A DNA stretch of 64,000 nt from Sisyra terminalis (taxonomy: Eukaryota > Arthropoda > Insecta > Neuroptera > Sisyridae), in the NCBI GenBank assembly GCA_958496175.1, contig OY292276.1, positions 23,578,001-23,642,000 on the forward strand, written 5' to 3'. Made by a program: the position numbers and the translations under genes. This document shows, in pieces, positions 45,741 through 58,724 of this stretch. The notes under the pieces are model-generated. The model worked only from the letters and a program-made list of their open reading frames with translations. It did not search any database and was not told the origin of the DNA. Numbering within the stretch: the first letter of the stretch is position 1; every line of letters begins with the position of its first letter.

Positions 45741-48355
45741 CAATTTATCATCGAAGATCTGCAACTCTACAATAATATTAACGTTAATGTTTATTATAAT
45801 GATGGAAGTTTAAATATTTTATCTTTTCAAATGTTGATTAACCTACTAGTATGCTTACATAAATAAATAAATATAATTTTAAAATAAAAGTTGTATTTTC
45901 CATTTCCCTAACTTGAAAAATCAATTAGAGTAGCAATTTTTTTGTTTCTTCCCGGTAACATTATACAGTTTTCAGCGAGATTGCTTTCACAGGAATAAAA
46001 TAACATTTTGAGTTAATTGAAAAATGGGAATAAAAATTAAACAAAGTTTAGTGAAAAAACAATTGTAGGTACATACCATATCACAACGAGGAGTGAAGCT
46101 CTACAGTGTTTTGTTTTTTTTGTTAAACCGAAAAATTAATTTTTGTTGCATTTGATTGGCTGCATTGTTTATTATATTTCGCTATCATATTCAATCATTG
46201 CTCTCCCCGTTAGCACACCCCACTCGATCACCCCAAACCATCATCCACTGTATACAAAACAATTACAGTGAAAAGCTCACCGCCCCATCACTCTTTCGCA
46301 TGTCCACTCGAAAAGCTCACCGATTGTATGGTGGTCACAGCTTGTACAATTGGAAAATACATTCGATTGTCAAATTTTCAATTAATTTTCACACTTTACT
46401 TGCAATAATTATAATTCGTTTGTTTTAAACAGCATTTGTTATTACATTACAGTTTGTTTGGTTTTTTCGTTAAGCTTTTTTATTTCATAAGCGGTATATT
46501 GTTTTACCTTTTAAGTTTGTGAAATGTTGTTTTGTGATCGACGAGAGATGTAAGTCTTTGAATTTAAATTCAATTAAATTTCTATTGATAAAGATGTCTC
46601 AATTTTTTCGATGGAATGGGGATGCGGGGTGCACGAGTGTAGCCTGGTGATTGAAAGTTGGAATGAGGTGTTTATATCTCTATATCGCTATACCTATATA
46701 ATAATATGTATTTGAAAAGTAAATTGAATTTAAGAAAAATAAATTAGAATTGGTTTAATGTCACAAAAGAGGTTATAGTAAACGACTTCTACATCGCGAT
46801 CCGGCGTATATTTTACTCGATCATCGGCATTGTTATCAGCAATCATTGGCGGATGTTGCGCGTGACACAAGCAATTCGCTACGATTCGAAAGCGAGATAC
46901 AAACACCCCAATAATTCATCCCCAATAGTCGCCATCTCTATCTCAACCTTCTTTCATCGCTTCTGCTTCCTCTTCCTCTTTACATCCTCACATACATATA
47001 TATGTATATGTATCTCTCAATAAATAATTAAATTGGTCTTGTCAAACTCATCTGGTGGCGTCGATCGGGTCGATCATTACGACAAACAGACGGACGGAAT
47101 GTGTCGACACTTGAATCTCACCCTTATTTTTCCACCCCATCAACCCACCACTCAATTTCTGGGTAATACACAGAAAAGTTTTTCCTTCGTCCTATTATGT
47201 ATTTCTTAACATTCTCGAAGATCAATTTCTTTCATTTTAATAGGCAGAAAATGAATATAGAATAAATATTTGCAAGTGACTATAGAGAAATTTCAATCAG
47301 ATTTTGTCAAATAAATAGTGCGGTGAAAACAATGTAATTTTATGAAATCAAAATGAAGAACAAAGTGAATTGAAATTAGCTATATAGATATCTACAGGCA
47401 CTTTGGATGGGAATAGTAGAATGAGTGGTGTGTGTTATTATCGCATAGGACAACAACGAGCAAAGCCATTCCCCGATCGTTGAAGGTCTCCGTAAATCAG
47501 ACACTGTCACCACCAAAGTTCTACAGTACGGCTAGCCTAGCTGCTACTGTGCGAGCTTTCCAATGGGAGCTTTCATGTTGGCATGCATGTATATCATACT
47601 AACATTACAATAGAACAATATGGTTGAACAAGGTGCATTGTGTACTCATTATTAGTTACTGGCTTTATGTCGTATTTAAACCCTTACACCACCCTACGCC
47701 ACTCAACCCCCCGCGCTTAACAAACACTATGTGTGTGACAAGTTGCAAATTATGAGTCTTGAACGCCCATCATCTAGAAATTTACAATCTCTCGATGTTG
47801 AACAGACCAATTCAAAATGAATTCAATTCAATTCACTTTACAATTTTAATTTCCCATTTCAATGATGGAAACTAGTGTTCCAAACCCAGCCAACATGCAC
47901 TATAAATAAATTTAACATTCACTCGTTACGTTTTATGCATCTCATATAAATATTTAATAAAATTTGCATCAAAAAAGCATTACAGAAATTTATCACCTAC
48001 TATTACAATTCAAATAATTGTTATGAATCATCATAAGTTCCTTCAAAAATTGTTCAAATTTACCTAAAAAAATAGACATAAAATTTTCCTCTTAATTATA
48101 AGACTAAATGTGGACCATTATGTGATATATTTTGATATCATTAAGAAAAATAACAGCTTTTTTTGTTGTTCGTCATCAGTAAACTGATGAAGAATACCTA
48201 CACTCCATACAAATACATCGATCTTTTCGGTTTTACTTATTATCACTTTTCATTCATACACTATACATAATAAAGTGTGTTGGGTACTAAAATACAAAAT
48301 TAAACCACGCGTTTCAAGCAGGCATACAGCTTCAATGTCATTAAAGTATTGGTAT
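45740..48355. other. intronic stretch with higher-complexity islands
   Basis: Islands at about 46780-47110 (GCGATCCGGCGTATATTT, CATTGGCGGATGTTGCGCG, GGTCGATCATTACG) and 47440-47600 (CCCCGATCGTTGAAGG, AGTACGGCTAGCCTAG) are GC-richer and non-repetitive within AT-rich intron. A duplicated AAAAGCTCACCG lies near 46272 and 46311. These are candidate enhancers by composition only. The 90-codon frame at 46156-46428 has no domain. Confidence 0.3.
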
Positions 48356-48360
48356 CTATA

Positions 48361-49158
48361 TTAGGCTGATTTTTTTTTGGTCCCATCGTGAAATTTTGTT
48401 GGAAATACCAAAAAAAAAAAATCCCTGAAAGTTTGAGCCCTTAATATTAATTTTAAGTCCTCGACCAAGACGTGTAAAGATTTCCCATTGAAAATACACG
48501 GAAAGTCTGATTTTTTATTTTTAAATTTCTATATCTCAGCGGCATTTCATGGGATCGCTTTTACCGAAGATGGTTTTTTCTCAGAATTAAACGCTCTACA
48601 AAAGTGCCCATTGTGACAAAGTCGTAACTCATACCGGTGAAGTAGTACGGGTCACTGAACCTGATTTTTCCATAAAATTCAAGGCTTAATATCTCGTTTA
48701 ATATTGATCTTCGCGATTTGATCTACAGGACCTTTTTTGTAGGAAATCAAATTCTCTACAAGATTTTCATTTATAATTTTTCCGAAGCTCTTGTTATTTA
48801 CGAGATAAATGCAAAAAAACGCTAATTTTATGGAAAAATCAGGTTCAGTGGCCCGTACTACCTCACCGGTGTGAGTTACGACTTTGTCGCAATGGGCACT
48901 TTTGTAGAGCGTTTAATTCTGAGAAAAAACCATCTTCGGTAAAAGCGATCCCATGAAATGCCGCTGAGATATAGAAATTTAAAAATAAAAAATCAGAGTT
49001 TCCGTGTATTTTCAATGGGAAATCTTTACACGTCTTGGTCGAGGACTTAAAATTAATATTAAGGGCTCAAACTTTCAGGGATTTTTTTTTTTGGTATTTC
49101 CAACAAAATTTCACGATGGGACCAAAAAAAAAAAAGTCAAAAAAAAAAATCACCCTAA
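48361..49158. mobile_element. foldback element with ~320-bp inverted arms
   Basis: Ends TTAGGCTGATTTTTTTTT and AAAATCACCCTAA are inverted copies with one mismatch. Arms 48361-48677 and 48827-49158 pair along their length (GGTCCCATCGTGAAATTTTG, CATTTCATGGGATCGC, GTAACTCA..CCGGTG). A central segment of about 150 bp begins GGCTTAATATCTCG. Target duplication not clear. TTAGG-type ends recall mariner-like termini, uncertain. Frames at 49004-49360 lie partly in the right arm and are not genes. Confidence 0.82.
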
Positions 49159-49164
49159 AAAAGA

Positions 49165-51730
49165 CCTCACGAAATTCAATGATCAATTTCGAAAACAGGA
49201 ACACTTTTATTTGTTAAATGCTTGGCAAATCTGGTATCCTAGTCGAAAAATGTTGGCACGTAGTAGCTACTTTATTATGTCGCTATCGGTAAGAAATAAA
49301 CTATCTACATATCAGGTTTGTGCAACAGTAACAAATGGTATTTTACAATTGTTTGTCTAAAATATCGATTGCTGAGATCGTTAATGTTCGTTACTAATCT
49401 TAGACGGTTCGGTAAAATCGTATTATTCGTTAAACAATAGCGTCATATTACTGCTTTAGGTGCCAGTAATCATTTTCACAATGACAGACAACCATAAGAT
49501 ATATCAATGTCAATAAAAGCCATAAAGTGATTCATTCGATTAATTCATTCTTTCTATTCTTTAAGAGCCTAGAATCACTCATTCGAGAAATTTAAATAAA
49601 CTTTTTCATTGAAAACTATAACTGAATCTCTCACTAAAGCTTTTCACATTATCTCTTTGTTTTTCCTGTTGATTTATCATAGAACTTAATTATTAACATG
49701 TATTATTATTGTCTCCTACAAGGAAAATCCTTTCGCTGAAAATTCCTATTCTAACAACAATAGTTTCTAAAATTCATTGTACCTACTAAAATTTATATTA
49801 TACATTCTAAATCTATTATATTGATAACGGTAATAATACAATAAGAATGCTATACTGTATGCATAGATATAATATTAGTACGAAAATAATGAAGCTAATC
49901 TGTTCAGTTTAACGTTGAAGTACGAAACTATGAATAAGCTTTGAATTTTAAGGGCTGAAAAGAAGGGAGTGAAACAGCTTACATTTCCATATACTTATCG
50001 GAATTGTATACACATCTAATACCTACTCCATATAATAAATCTTCATCTTATCTCGAGGGCTTTAATTTTGTTTCATATAGTTGTTGTTTTTAAAGCTCTC
50101 GAGAGTAGGTTAAATTTGAATGCTTATACCTGTTAAATGAGGAATTATAGGATGGGTTGTGGGATTGGGAGGTTATTTTTTTATGATATTTGAGAAGTTC
50201 AATGTTTTAATTGAAAAATTTAATTTTTAAATTTTTATGTTCAAATGTAGTATGGCTTTTGTGCAATGGAAACGGGGATGAAATGAGGGGAATAAACAAC
50301 GTTGATGTTGTTATTATCCGGAAAGCCATTGAATTTTGTGTTCGGACTGTGTTTTTTAATAATACTTGAAACAGAAAATAAAAATGGCAGTAGTAAATAT
50401 CTCGGCACAAAAAAACGGCTATAAAAATGTTATATGTTATATGGACGATGTGGTGATAGGGGTTGGAGGTTGAGAGCCGGTTGAATTGAAAACCTGACTA
50501 ACGGCCTCCCGACCGACCAACCGGTCGAGAATGTGCCCACTTTCCACTAAGGGGATGATCAGCGTCGAACGAACAGGAATGGTTTCAATAGCGACACAAA
50601 CTCCTCGCGAAGACCAGAGCAAAGAAAAACGGGATAAATCCAATCGAGGGATGGGATTCGGTTACATGGGGTGAGTGAGTTCAGTTTCAAAACGTCGAGA
50701 GGCCAACAATATTATAAAACCATAAGAGGTTCACTTTATTCAGTTTTCATTTAAACTTACTGCCCACTCAATCTCTCGCAATATAATTGCTAATTTAAAA
50801 ATATTTGCTAGTTCTCTATGTATTTGTATGTATGTGGGGGTGTTTTTTTTCATACTTCAATATTCAAACATTTAACATTTTTGTTCCAACTAATTTATTA
50901 CATAAAGCGATTCTTTCATTAAATTTGTTTTTTTTAATCACTTCACTGAATAATTCGTTCTTTTTCAATAGAAAAAAAAAACATAAATAAATGAAAGCTT
51001 AATAAAAATATGGCTTCAACAATTAAAACAGTAAAATTTCCAAACAGAAATACAATAAATTATAAAAATACCACATTTAAAATACCATTAAATTCAATCT
51101 TTATTTTTAATGTTTTTTGTTTAATTTACCCTTAGAAATTTTCTTAGGTTTATTTTAAATAACTAAAAGACTTGTATTTCTTTTTCCAAATACTATAGCT
51201 TATCAACTGACATTATTATAGTGTTTGGAGTGCTATAGTGTTTATTTTATATTGTCAATGATTTTTCGTATGAAACAAAAAGTACATCTTTCTTTTTTCA
51301 ATTATTTCCCCAGCGATGTTCTGAGGAGTCGTAAAACGTTCCTTGTTCCATTTCTTCGGAAATTAAATTCAGGATCATATATTGAAAAGTAAATATCAAA
51401 GTTTTTTTAGGTTTCCTTTCCTAAATGGTTTGTGAAATATTTGTTAAAAAAGTATTTTAAAATTAAACTGGGAATCAAGATTGTTTCTACATTAAAACTC
51501 CAAAACTCATTTCATTAAAAGAAAAAAATGTCTTTGAAGTCTCTTGCTACAGCAATCTTATAAAAATTTATACGGAATTTTGAATATCGGTTTAAAAGTT
51601 CTAAGGCAATGGCTCTTAACCTGAAACCTTGTAACTTTGAAGGTACTGATTCCTACCACTTTCATATGTGCATTCACCAAACCTTCTTAATTGATAAAAT
51701 AAAATATTATTTTTTCAAATACAAAACATA
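49165..51730. other. intronic AT-rich stretch with one GC-richer island
   Basis: The island at about 50430-50690 (GACCGACCAACCGGTCGAG, GGGGATGATCAGCGTCG) stands out by composition and is a possible enhancer. Other short frames (50207-50410, 50437-50643, 50805-50990) have no domains. Confidence 0.3.
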
Positions 51731-51733
51731 AGT

Positions 51734-52190
51734 ATAGGCTTAATATCTCGTTTAATATTGATCTTAGCGATTTGGTCTACAGGACCTTTTTTGTAGGAAA
51801 TCAAATTCTCTACAAGTTTTTTATTTATAATTTTTCCGTAGTTCTTGTTATTTACGAGATAAATGCAAAAAAAAACGCGAATTTTATGGAAAAATCAGGT
51901 TCAGTGGCCCGTACTACCTCACCGGTGTGAGTTACGACTTTGTCGCAATGGGTACTTTTGCAGAGCGTTTAATTCTGAGAAAAAACCATCTTCGATAAAA
52001 GCGATCCCATGAAATGCCGCTGAGATATAGAAATTTAAAAAAAAAATCAGAGTTTCCGTGTATTTTCAATGGGAAATCTTTACACGACTTGGTCGAGGAC
52101 TTAAAATTAATATTAAGGGCTCAAACTTTCAGAGAATTTTTTTTTTTGGTATTTCCAACAAAATTTCACGATGGGACCAAAAAAAAAAGT

Positions 52191-52196
<6 letters not shown>
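51734..52196. mobile_element. truncated second copy of the 48361-49158 foldback
   Basis: Begins inside the central segment (GGCTTAATATCTCGTTTAAT) and runs through the complete right arm to GGGACC plus an A run. The left arm is missing. Very similar to 48690-49137. An AT microsatellite follows immediately. Confidence 0.85.
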
Positions 52197-52229
<33 letters not shown>

Positions 52230-52230
52230 C
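52196..52230. repeat. AT microsatellite
   Basis: Uninterrupted AT dinucleotides directly after the truncated foldback copy. Confidence 0.85.
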
Positions 52231-52245
52231 ATTGATCATATGAGT

Positions 52246-52332
52246 CAGGGGTGTGTTTTGACCTCCGCCAAACCCGCGACACTGACTTATCGAGCCCCTG
52301 GAGTTCAATTGAATTCTGATTGAGAACCACTG
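52246..52332. mobile_element. short hAT-like MITE or joined ends
   Basis: Begins CAGGGGTGTGTTTTGA and ends TTGAGAACCACTG; both are typical hAT-type termini (reverse complement of the second: CAGTGGTTCTCAA). Only 87 bp, no matching target duplication. The ends do not match each other well, so this may be two deleted-together termini. Confidence 0.4.
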
Positions 52333-52804
52333 CTCTAAGAATTCTTAGCAATATCCTTTATAAAGTTTATTTTACAAGAGGTCATATTTTTAGCTGTAAT
52401 TGAAAGAATTAAAGTGACAGTATCATTCTTCTAGCCTTCACATTCGTTATAATTAATAACTTTCTTTTGTATTTATCCATAACAATATTTTTTTATACTT
52501 TATGTCAATCCATATACCTATAAAGATTAAAGAAATTTCAAATTGCGTTATTAGTTATAGTTTTTGTGCTTGCCTAAAGTCACTGGCAGATATTTCGACC
52601 AACAAAGGAATGGAACTAAAAAAATTACAGACCCTCTGACCTTAGATTCAAATTACAATAAAACAAGTCCATACAGTGGTTAATGAAATCAAAATCAAAT
52701 CTCTGGAGAACATATAATTTTGTTCGGGCATTTTCTTCGGTATGTTACAGGCGTTAGACAGAGTACATCCAACATCTAATCCTTATTTTCCTCCAAATAT
52801 AACC

Positions 52805-53330
52805 AAATCCTAATAAGTTACCTACGCGGTAGATAGTTTTACGTCCCATATGGTTCCGAAATTAGGTCCTGTCGACCAATCACGGCGGAAGTTCTACAAA
52901 GAAAGGTTCTAGAACCATTATTCTACCTAATACTCACAAGCGATTTGCCGACAAACTGCTCAAACAAGAATAGTAAAAACTCTCCCTTAATATCTCCAAG
53001 CCTCCTTTATTACCAAAACGGAATAGTGTGATAAATGGGGCACCACGTTAAATGAAAAAAATCAGTCCTAGTCACCTTCACCCACAAATGACAAACAGTC
53101 CACCAATAAAAGTTAATGACGAATTTATTCCACGAGCAAAGCTTACAAAATACCTAGGAATTGATCTATTACCTTAGGATAGTAGGTTTACGTGGAAGCA
53201 ATATACACCTACTTAAAAAGAAAAAGTACATAAAAGTCTGAGAGAGGTGATAAACTAAAATGGATCCTAAACAAAATCAAATCTTAGCACTAGTTAGATA
53301 AACTAGTAATCTACAAAATAATAACATAAC
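52805..53330 (+). pseudogene. Jockey-like LINE reverse-transcriptase remnant
   Basis: Frame-broken plus-strand pieces: SRPITAEV.QRKVLEPLFYL with ILTSDLPTNCSNKN (the GVPQGSVLGPLLYLIYT.DLPT box in worn form), and later PRAKLTKYLGIDL followed by SRFTWKQ (the KYLGL.LD..LTW box). Order and spacing match Jockey-clade ORF2; the FADD catalytic stretch between them is too decayed to read. Same clade as the better fragment at 56103-56579. Confidence 0.65.
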
Positions 53331-53668
53331 CTTTTTGGACATATACCTAGCATCCAACCATGAAGCTCAAACAAAAAATCAAATCTGCAAATTAGAGATC
53401 GCTGTTAATCTAAAATCATAAAAGCTATACTTGACACTCCAAACTACGAAAGGTCGAACGTAAGTATCCTTAGAAACACGGGTACCGTCACAGTAACTCA
53501 GGCAACTACAATAATACGCAAGTCATATCGTCAACGACTTACGAAACAACCCAACGAAATAACAAGAAGAATTTTAAAAGCAAAATGAAAAAAAAAGACT
53601 TAAACATAACGACATGCTTATTTCACCTGATTAATCATGCAAAACTCAATGCATCTCATGCACTACAT

Positions 53669-53992
53669 CAGGGGTGCCAATATGCGGCCCGCGGGCCGTA
53701 CGAGGCCCAAAATACTTTCCCCTTTGGATCAAAGTAAAATTAAGTAATATTTTTTAAATTAAAATTTTCATTTAAGTATGCAATTTTGTATTTTTTTGAC
53801 AATAAATATTGCAATTATTAATAACTATGGTATTTTATTACTATCCAGATTTTATCGGATGTAGTTAGTTGTAATCACAGTTACAAAATAATGGTAATAA
53901 AGATTGCCAAAAAATATTCATATTTATGTGGCCCAATTTTTTTTGATAAAATTTTATATGGTGCAAAGGGTCAAAATAGTTGGATATCCATG
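53669..53992. mobile_element. hAT MITE, 324 bp, with 8-bp target-site duplication
   Basis: Left end CAGGGGTGCCAATATGCGGC continuing into CCGCGGGCC, a widespread hAT terminus; the right end is worn. Flanks CACTACAT (53661-53668) and CACTATAT (53993-54000) agree at 7 of 8 positions. Confidence 0.7.
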
Positions 53993-53999
53993 CACTATA

Positions 54000-55025
54000 T
54001 TTTTTCAGCATACTTGAAATTCCAGCAAACTTTATGAAACTTAATGAACTTAAAGAAACAAACTAAGGACCCACATTGCGTACATCTAAGTCTACAGATA
54101 TAAAGGTGTAGACAGGGGATTATTTTTATTACCAGTTCTAAAAGTTTCAATAATTTTTTTTTAAAAATATATTGACTTTCTGATCCACAAATTATTTATC
54201 AATAAAAATATTAACTAACAAAAATAGTAATGGTAAAACTATGAGGGTTTATAAGGGCAAAAAAGTTACATATAAATTATGAAATATCAATGCCGTAAAG
54301 TTTTTATTTAGTTATTTTTTCAAAAAATATTTATAACTGTACTAATTTGAGTTAAATTGGGCAATTCCTTAAGTTTTTTGCACAGTTTTAATCACATTTT
54401 GCGCAATGGTACTTATTTTTGCTAGAATTTTACATACGAGTATGTTAAAAAGTGCAATCACCCAGAAAGTGATTCAAAATTTTACAAATTTAGTAATTCC
54501 ACATTGAAAAATATATTTTCTTTCCTCATTTCCATTCTTAAATATTTGACAATGTTATAGAAGAAAACGCATAATATGATGAATACGTAATTCAATTTTT
54601 TCGTTCTCAATAATGTATGTTAGTGATGATTTTATCGATTAAAATGAATTTTATTTTATAAGATTATCGGCATGGTATAATAAATTATTGAACGAATATA
54701 TAATAACGATGTCAGTTGAGATTGTATAAGTTAACGCAACTAACACGTTAAAGTATAAATATTTTAGGGTTATTATAATTTAACAAAAATTGTGCGTTAA
54801 TATAAATAACAAGTATAAAATGTCCTCACTATATTTTAAACAATAGTGTTCTAAAGTCTTTCAAACTTACAAAAAGTTTTATGATAAAATTAAAGATAAG
54901 TGGAGATGTAAGGTGAATTGGAAGAGTTAAGACTTACAATTTTTTGCCATCTAGTCGATTTACATAAGTTATATGCATTTGCAAATTTCTTGTTTATCTA
55001 ATGTTTACGTATTTGTTTGTTCGTA
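54000..55025. other. intronic AT-rich stretch, nothing recognised
   Basis: No frames or transposon ends noticed. Confidence 0.4.
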
Positions 55026-55029
55026 AGAG

Positions 55030-57390
55030 TCTAATTGCAAAATCAAAACCCGTTACGTTTGTTATTTAATTTAAAATAATATGAACGAGCATGTACGTAT
55101 AGCAATATACTTGATATAACACGTAGCTAAATGCAAGTCCAACTTGTTAATGTTTAAATAATGTTTAATTGTTGTTCATATTTCCATAACGTGGAGGAAT
55201 TCAATTTTATTCGAAATACCAACAATATTTCAAGTGGAGTTATTATTGTTGAAACGAAGTGAATTCAATCATGACGCACACACGACACATTTATCAATAT
55301 TTAATCAAACTCTTCTCGATCATTATTTTTATTGAATAGTATTGGCTATTATGTTATGGGGTCGTTCAAATTTGACCTGACACTTTTCAAATCTTAGGCA
55401 ATTGAATTTAAATCTTAGGTAACAAATTTGCTGAACGTCTTCATAACTAGTTTCAATAATAATGAAGAAAAGGAAAGACTAAAAGCTTAGAGTATACAAA
55501 TACTATTCTAGTATTTGTAAAGTTAGCTTAAAAAGTTTTTGTATAAATTTTTAAATTAAGATTTGTAGTAATGTAAAGTTTGGTGTGATTATGATACTTA
55601 AACAATGGTATATTATACACATGAATACAGCAGTGGTTTTGGTATAGCTTCTTACGGTTATAAGTACACAATCATGAATTTTAAAGATACTCTTGTAGTA
55701 TAGTTCCCGTATAATGCAGAGTTACATTTACAATCCTTTTTTATTACGCTATTTCCATTCAATTATTACACTTTTACAGATTTTTCATAATAATAAATGT
55801 CAAATTTTAAAGATAAAGTCAAAGAAAAAATTGTTTCTTCAGAACATATAGATTCACCATGTAGAAACGTCGCTACTATAATAATTGGTTCTCTAGCAAA
55901 AATCATTATCTTCATTCAAATATAGAAGTAAGTAGGAAAGATAGGTACATACTTAGGCCAAATTCTAAGGCAATCTAATTCTTTTTAATTATTACAATAA
56001 CTGAAATTAACTTGCATTTATCTAATTATTTATACAAATCTTTACTTATCTTTACTTCTATATATTTTCTTTATTCAATCCTATTTATACAAATAAATTT
56101 AACAACCAATAATCCTGGACAATAGAGAGGTTCCAGTAGCAGACAATATTAAATACTTAGGACTTTCGATGGATACTAAACTGACATGGAAAGCTCACAT
56201 AAACAAAATATTGGTACAGCTCCGCTCTTGTCTACGACAACTCAAATGGTTGATAACTAACAAAGCCCTGGCATTATCACTAAAAAGAACAATTTACGTT
56301 CAAGTCATTCGACCAATTTGTACCTACGGATGCGAACTCTGGGGTATAGCATCCGATACCCAAATAAAAAGGATCCAAACTTTCCAAAACAGAGTGCTGA
56401 GATTAATGACGGGTTGTTCCTGGTTCGTAAGAGGTTCCATACTACCCCAGAATTTGCTGATAACGATGACAGAGGATGAAGTGACCAAACGATATTTCAA
56501 GATAAGTGACTTGTTCGAAGAACACACAAACCCTACCGTCAGAGAAAACCTAATAAACTGGTCACCACCGAGGGGATAGAGGAAACTAAAACGCAAAAGA
56601 CACGTGGACCTTATAAATAATATCACAGAAGATATTTAAAAAAAATAATACCTATTCTATTAAAATAAAAGTAATTTGCGAAAAAAAATAACGAATAAGT
56701 AAATCTTATTATTAAATCCGAAATAAAAAAAAAATAAAGACAAAGAAATAAATAAAAATATATAAAACAAATAATATATAAGTGAGTAGGGACCACCGCG
56801 GGATGGAATCCCCAACAGGTGACAAGTGAAACTGACTAAGGTTAGCTTCTACATATTAGCCAAACTGGAAAGCCAATTCAGCAATAAGTTAAAGACTTAA
56901 AAAAATAGCAATTAAGTTTCTGTAAGATTTACAAATTTATCCCTTTCTTTGAAAACTCAATATTTATCAATCTTTACCACTCTTTTCGCATGCTTCAACC
57001 AGTAATGCAAAACAATAGTAAAACTATGATATTGATTCAATTGCCTAAGATTTGAAAAAAGTGTCAGTTCAAATTTGAACGACCCCATAACATAATCTAG
57101 TCAATAAAAATAATGACCGAGAAGAGTTTGATTAAATATTGATAAATGTGTCGTGTGTGCGTCACGATTGAATTCACTTCGTTTCAACAATAATAACTCC
57201 ACTTGAAATATTGTTGGTATTTCGAATAAAATTGAATTCTTCCACGTTATGGAAATATGAACAACAATTAAACATTATTTAAACATTAACAAGTTGGACT
57301 TGCATTTAGCTACGTGTTATATCAAGTATATTGCTATACGTACATGCTCGTTCATACCACTTTTGATTGGGTTTTGATTTTGCAATTAGA
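55030..57390. mobile_element. large inverted-repeat structure with ~360-bp arms enclosing a LINE fragment
   Basis: The left arm (55030-55407) and right arm (57035-57390) are inverted copies, about 97% identical by eye over the inner 320 bp (TGAACGAGCATGTACGTATA; TCGTTCAAATTTGA). The outermost 22 bases (TCTAATTGCAAAATCAAAAC) match again after a short unrelated block on each side. The 1.6 kb interior includes the Jockey-like ORF fragment at 56103-56579. It may be a foldback transposon carrying a LINE, or two inverted copies of one repeat. Confidence 0.7.
56103..56579 (+). pseudogene. Jockey-like LINE ORF2 fragment (reverse transcriptase thumb to C-terminus)
   Basis: Open plus-strand frame of about 158 codons, the longest intact mobile-element coding piece here. 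It begins VPVADNIKYLGLSMDTKLTW (the KYLGL.LD.KLTW box) and continues through LRQLKWLI..., PICTYGCELWGIASDTQIKR (the P...YG..LWG.A....I...Q box) and FQNRVLRLMTGCSWFVRGS to NPTVRENLINW. This is the reverse transcriptase thumb and post-RT region of Jockey-clade non-LTR elements; fingers/palm with the FADD site and the endonuclease are missing, so it is a 5'-truncated copy. It lies inside the inverted-repeat structure 55030-57390. Confidence 0.8.
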
Positions 57391-57734
57391 GTGGGTTAAC
57401 GAAAAGCATTGCTTAATATAGTCTAGTGTAAAACCCATTAGGATCCTTCCTAACATAAAGTATTACGGACAGAGATCAACTGCTTTAACTATAACTAAAT
57501 GCAATTTTGGTGAAGAAGAGCGAGTGAGAAAAATCTGTTGAGCTTAGCAGTTCAAATACAACGTCAGTTGTAGGTAATATGCATGGAATGGATGCGGATG
57601 GAGTGAGAGAAACTATTTCTTTGCACCAACGAAAACATTTCATCGATTAGTAATCAATATATAAGATGAATTACTAGCTAAGCAAAAGCACAGTTAAAAA
57701 TAAATAAATGTGAAATACTTAATCTCACAAAAAT

Positions 57735-57965
57735 CCCAGTCAGAGTTGTAGCAGGCTTCGTAAAACTAACGGCTACTGTGACCTATCTGCACCCAATTAT
57801 TGTACACTTAAGTGATCCAATATGCAGATTTTGTCTGGCTTAAAATGAAATTGTTTCCCACATTTTCTTGGAATGTAACGCCTTAATGGAATACAGACAT
57901 AAGGGGCTGGGAATTACCGACCCTGGTACTAATTTAGTCAAAAAATATTTTGTCGATCTGTGATC
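57735..57965 (+). pseudogene. LINE C-terminal (post-RNase H) remnant
   Basis: Plus-strand frame with one internal stop: VAGFVKLTATVTYLHPIIVH, then DPICRFCLA*NEIVSHIFLE, then CNALMEYRHKGLGI. LTGH..L..H ... P.CR.C...EE...H.L.EC.AL...R...LG is the usual end of I/R1-type ORF2. Confidence 0.6.
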
Positions 57966-58019
57966 AGTTTGATTTTAAATAAGCAGGAATTCAGGAAATA
58001 TAAAAAATTCTAACGTCTA

Positions 58020-58435
58020 ACCTAACTCTGTGGGATCCGGACTAATAAAATTAAAAGTTTGAAACCGAAAATATACATAATATGCCTAGTTTCTGCGCCT
58101 CTCACAACCGTCATTTTAGTCAAATAGGTCCTCAAGCTACTTAAAGTTGAACATGGTTATAAGCACATTTAATTTTATCTTGGACCAATAGTTTTCTTCC
58201 GATAATGTAATACCACAACTTAATTTAACCAGAAGCTTTCTATGTGTAATCCTATTCTCCCATTTGTTTAGAACTCCTGCTAATATTGCATAAATTTTCT
58301 AGCATCTTCACTGCATTGTTACCATGCAGGTTTCTCCTTTTTTCGTGATAGTGGTCTCACCAGTTCCTGAAATTTAGGTACGAAAAATTCATTTTCTTCG
58401 AATAGTGCTTCGAAAACCAAAAAAACAAAAAACTT
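58020..58435. other. intronic stretch, nothing recognised
   Basis: AT-rich, no frames or repeat ends called. Confidence 0.4.
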
Positions 58436-58439
58436 ATGG

Positions 58440-58586
58440 GATTTCTTAATTTAAAAATTCAATAGATTGAGGAGGTGATCTTTTCGAAAATGAGATCTTA
58501 GTATTATATCCTGATTAGTATAGTATCCTGATTGATCCAAATTACATGATTTTTCCAAAATTGATTTACATAGATAATATTGATAA

Positions 58587-58648
<62 letters not shown>

Positions 58649-58722
58649 GATTGTTACAAAATACTAAGATCTCATTTTCGAAAAGATCCCCTCATCAATC
58701 TATTGAATTTTAAAATTAATTT
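58440..58722. repeat. inverted repeat with a TA microsatellite loop
   Basis: The left arm (about 58440-58511: TCAATAGATTGAGGAGG, CGAAAATGAGATCTTAGTA) is inverted at about 58655-58722. The loop holds an uninterrupted TA run at about 58590-58642. Likely a MITE whose centre expanded as a microsatellite. Confidence 0.7.
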
Positions 58723-58724
58723 AA

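Noticed and set aside
49004..49360. 118-codon plus-strand frame with a Lys-rich middle
   Set aside because: Much of it is the right arm of a foldback element including its A run; the same frame recurs in the truncated copy at 52058.
55842..55852. GAAACGTCGC as another ribozyme-like motif
   Set aside because: No CTGANGA box or helix II upstream at a workable distance.
56324..56626. 100-codon minus-strand frame
   Set aside because: Antisense to the Jockey-like ORF2 fragment, which has recognisable conserved boxes.
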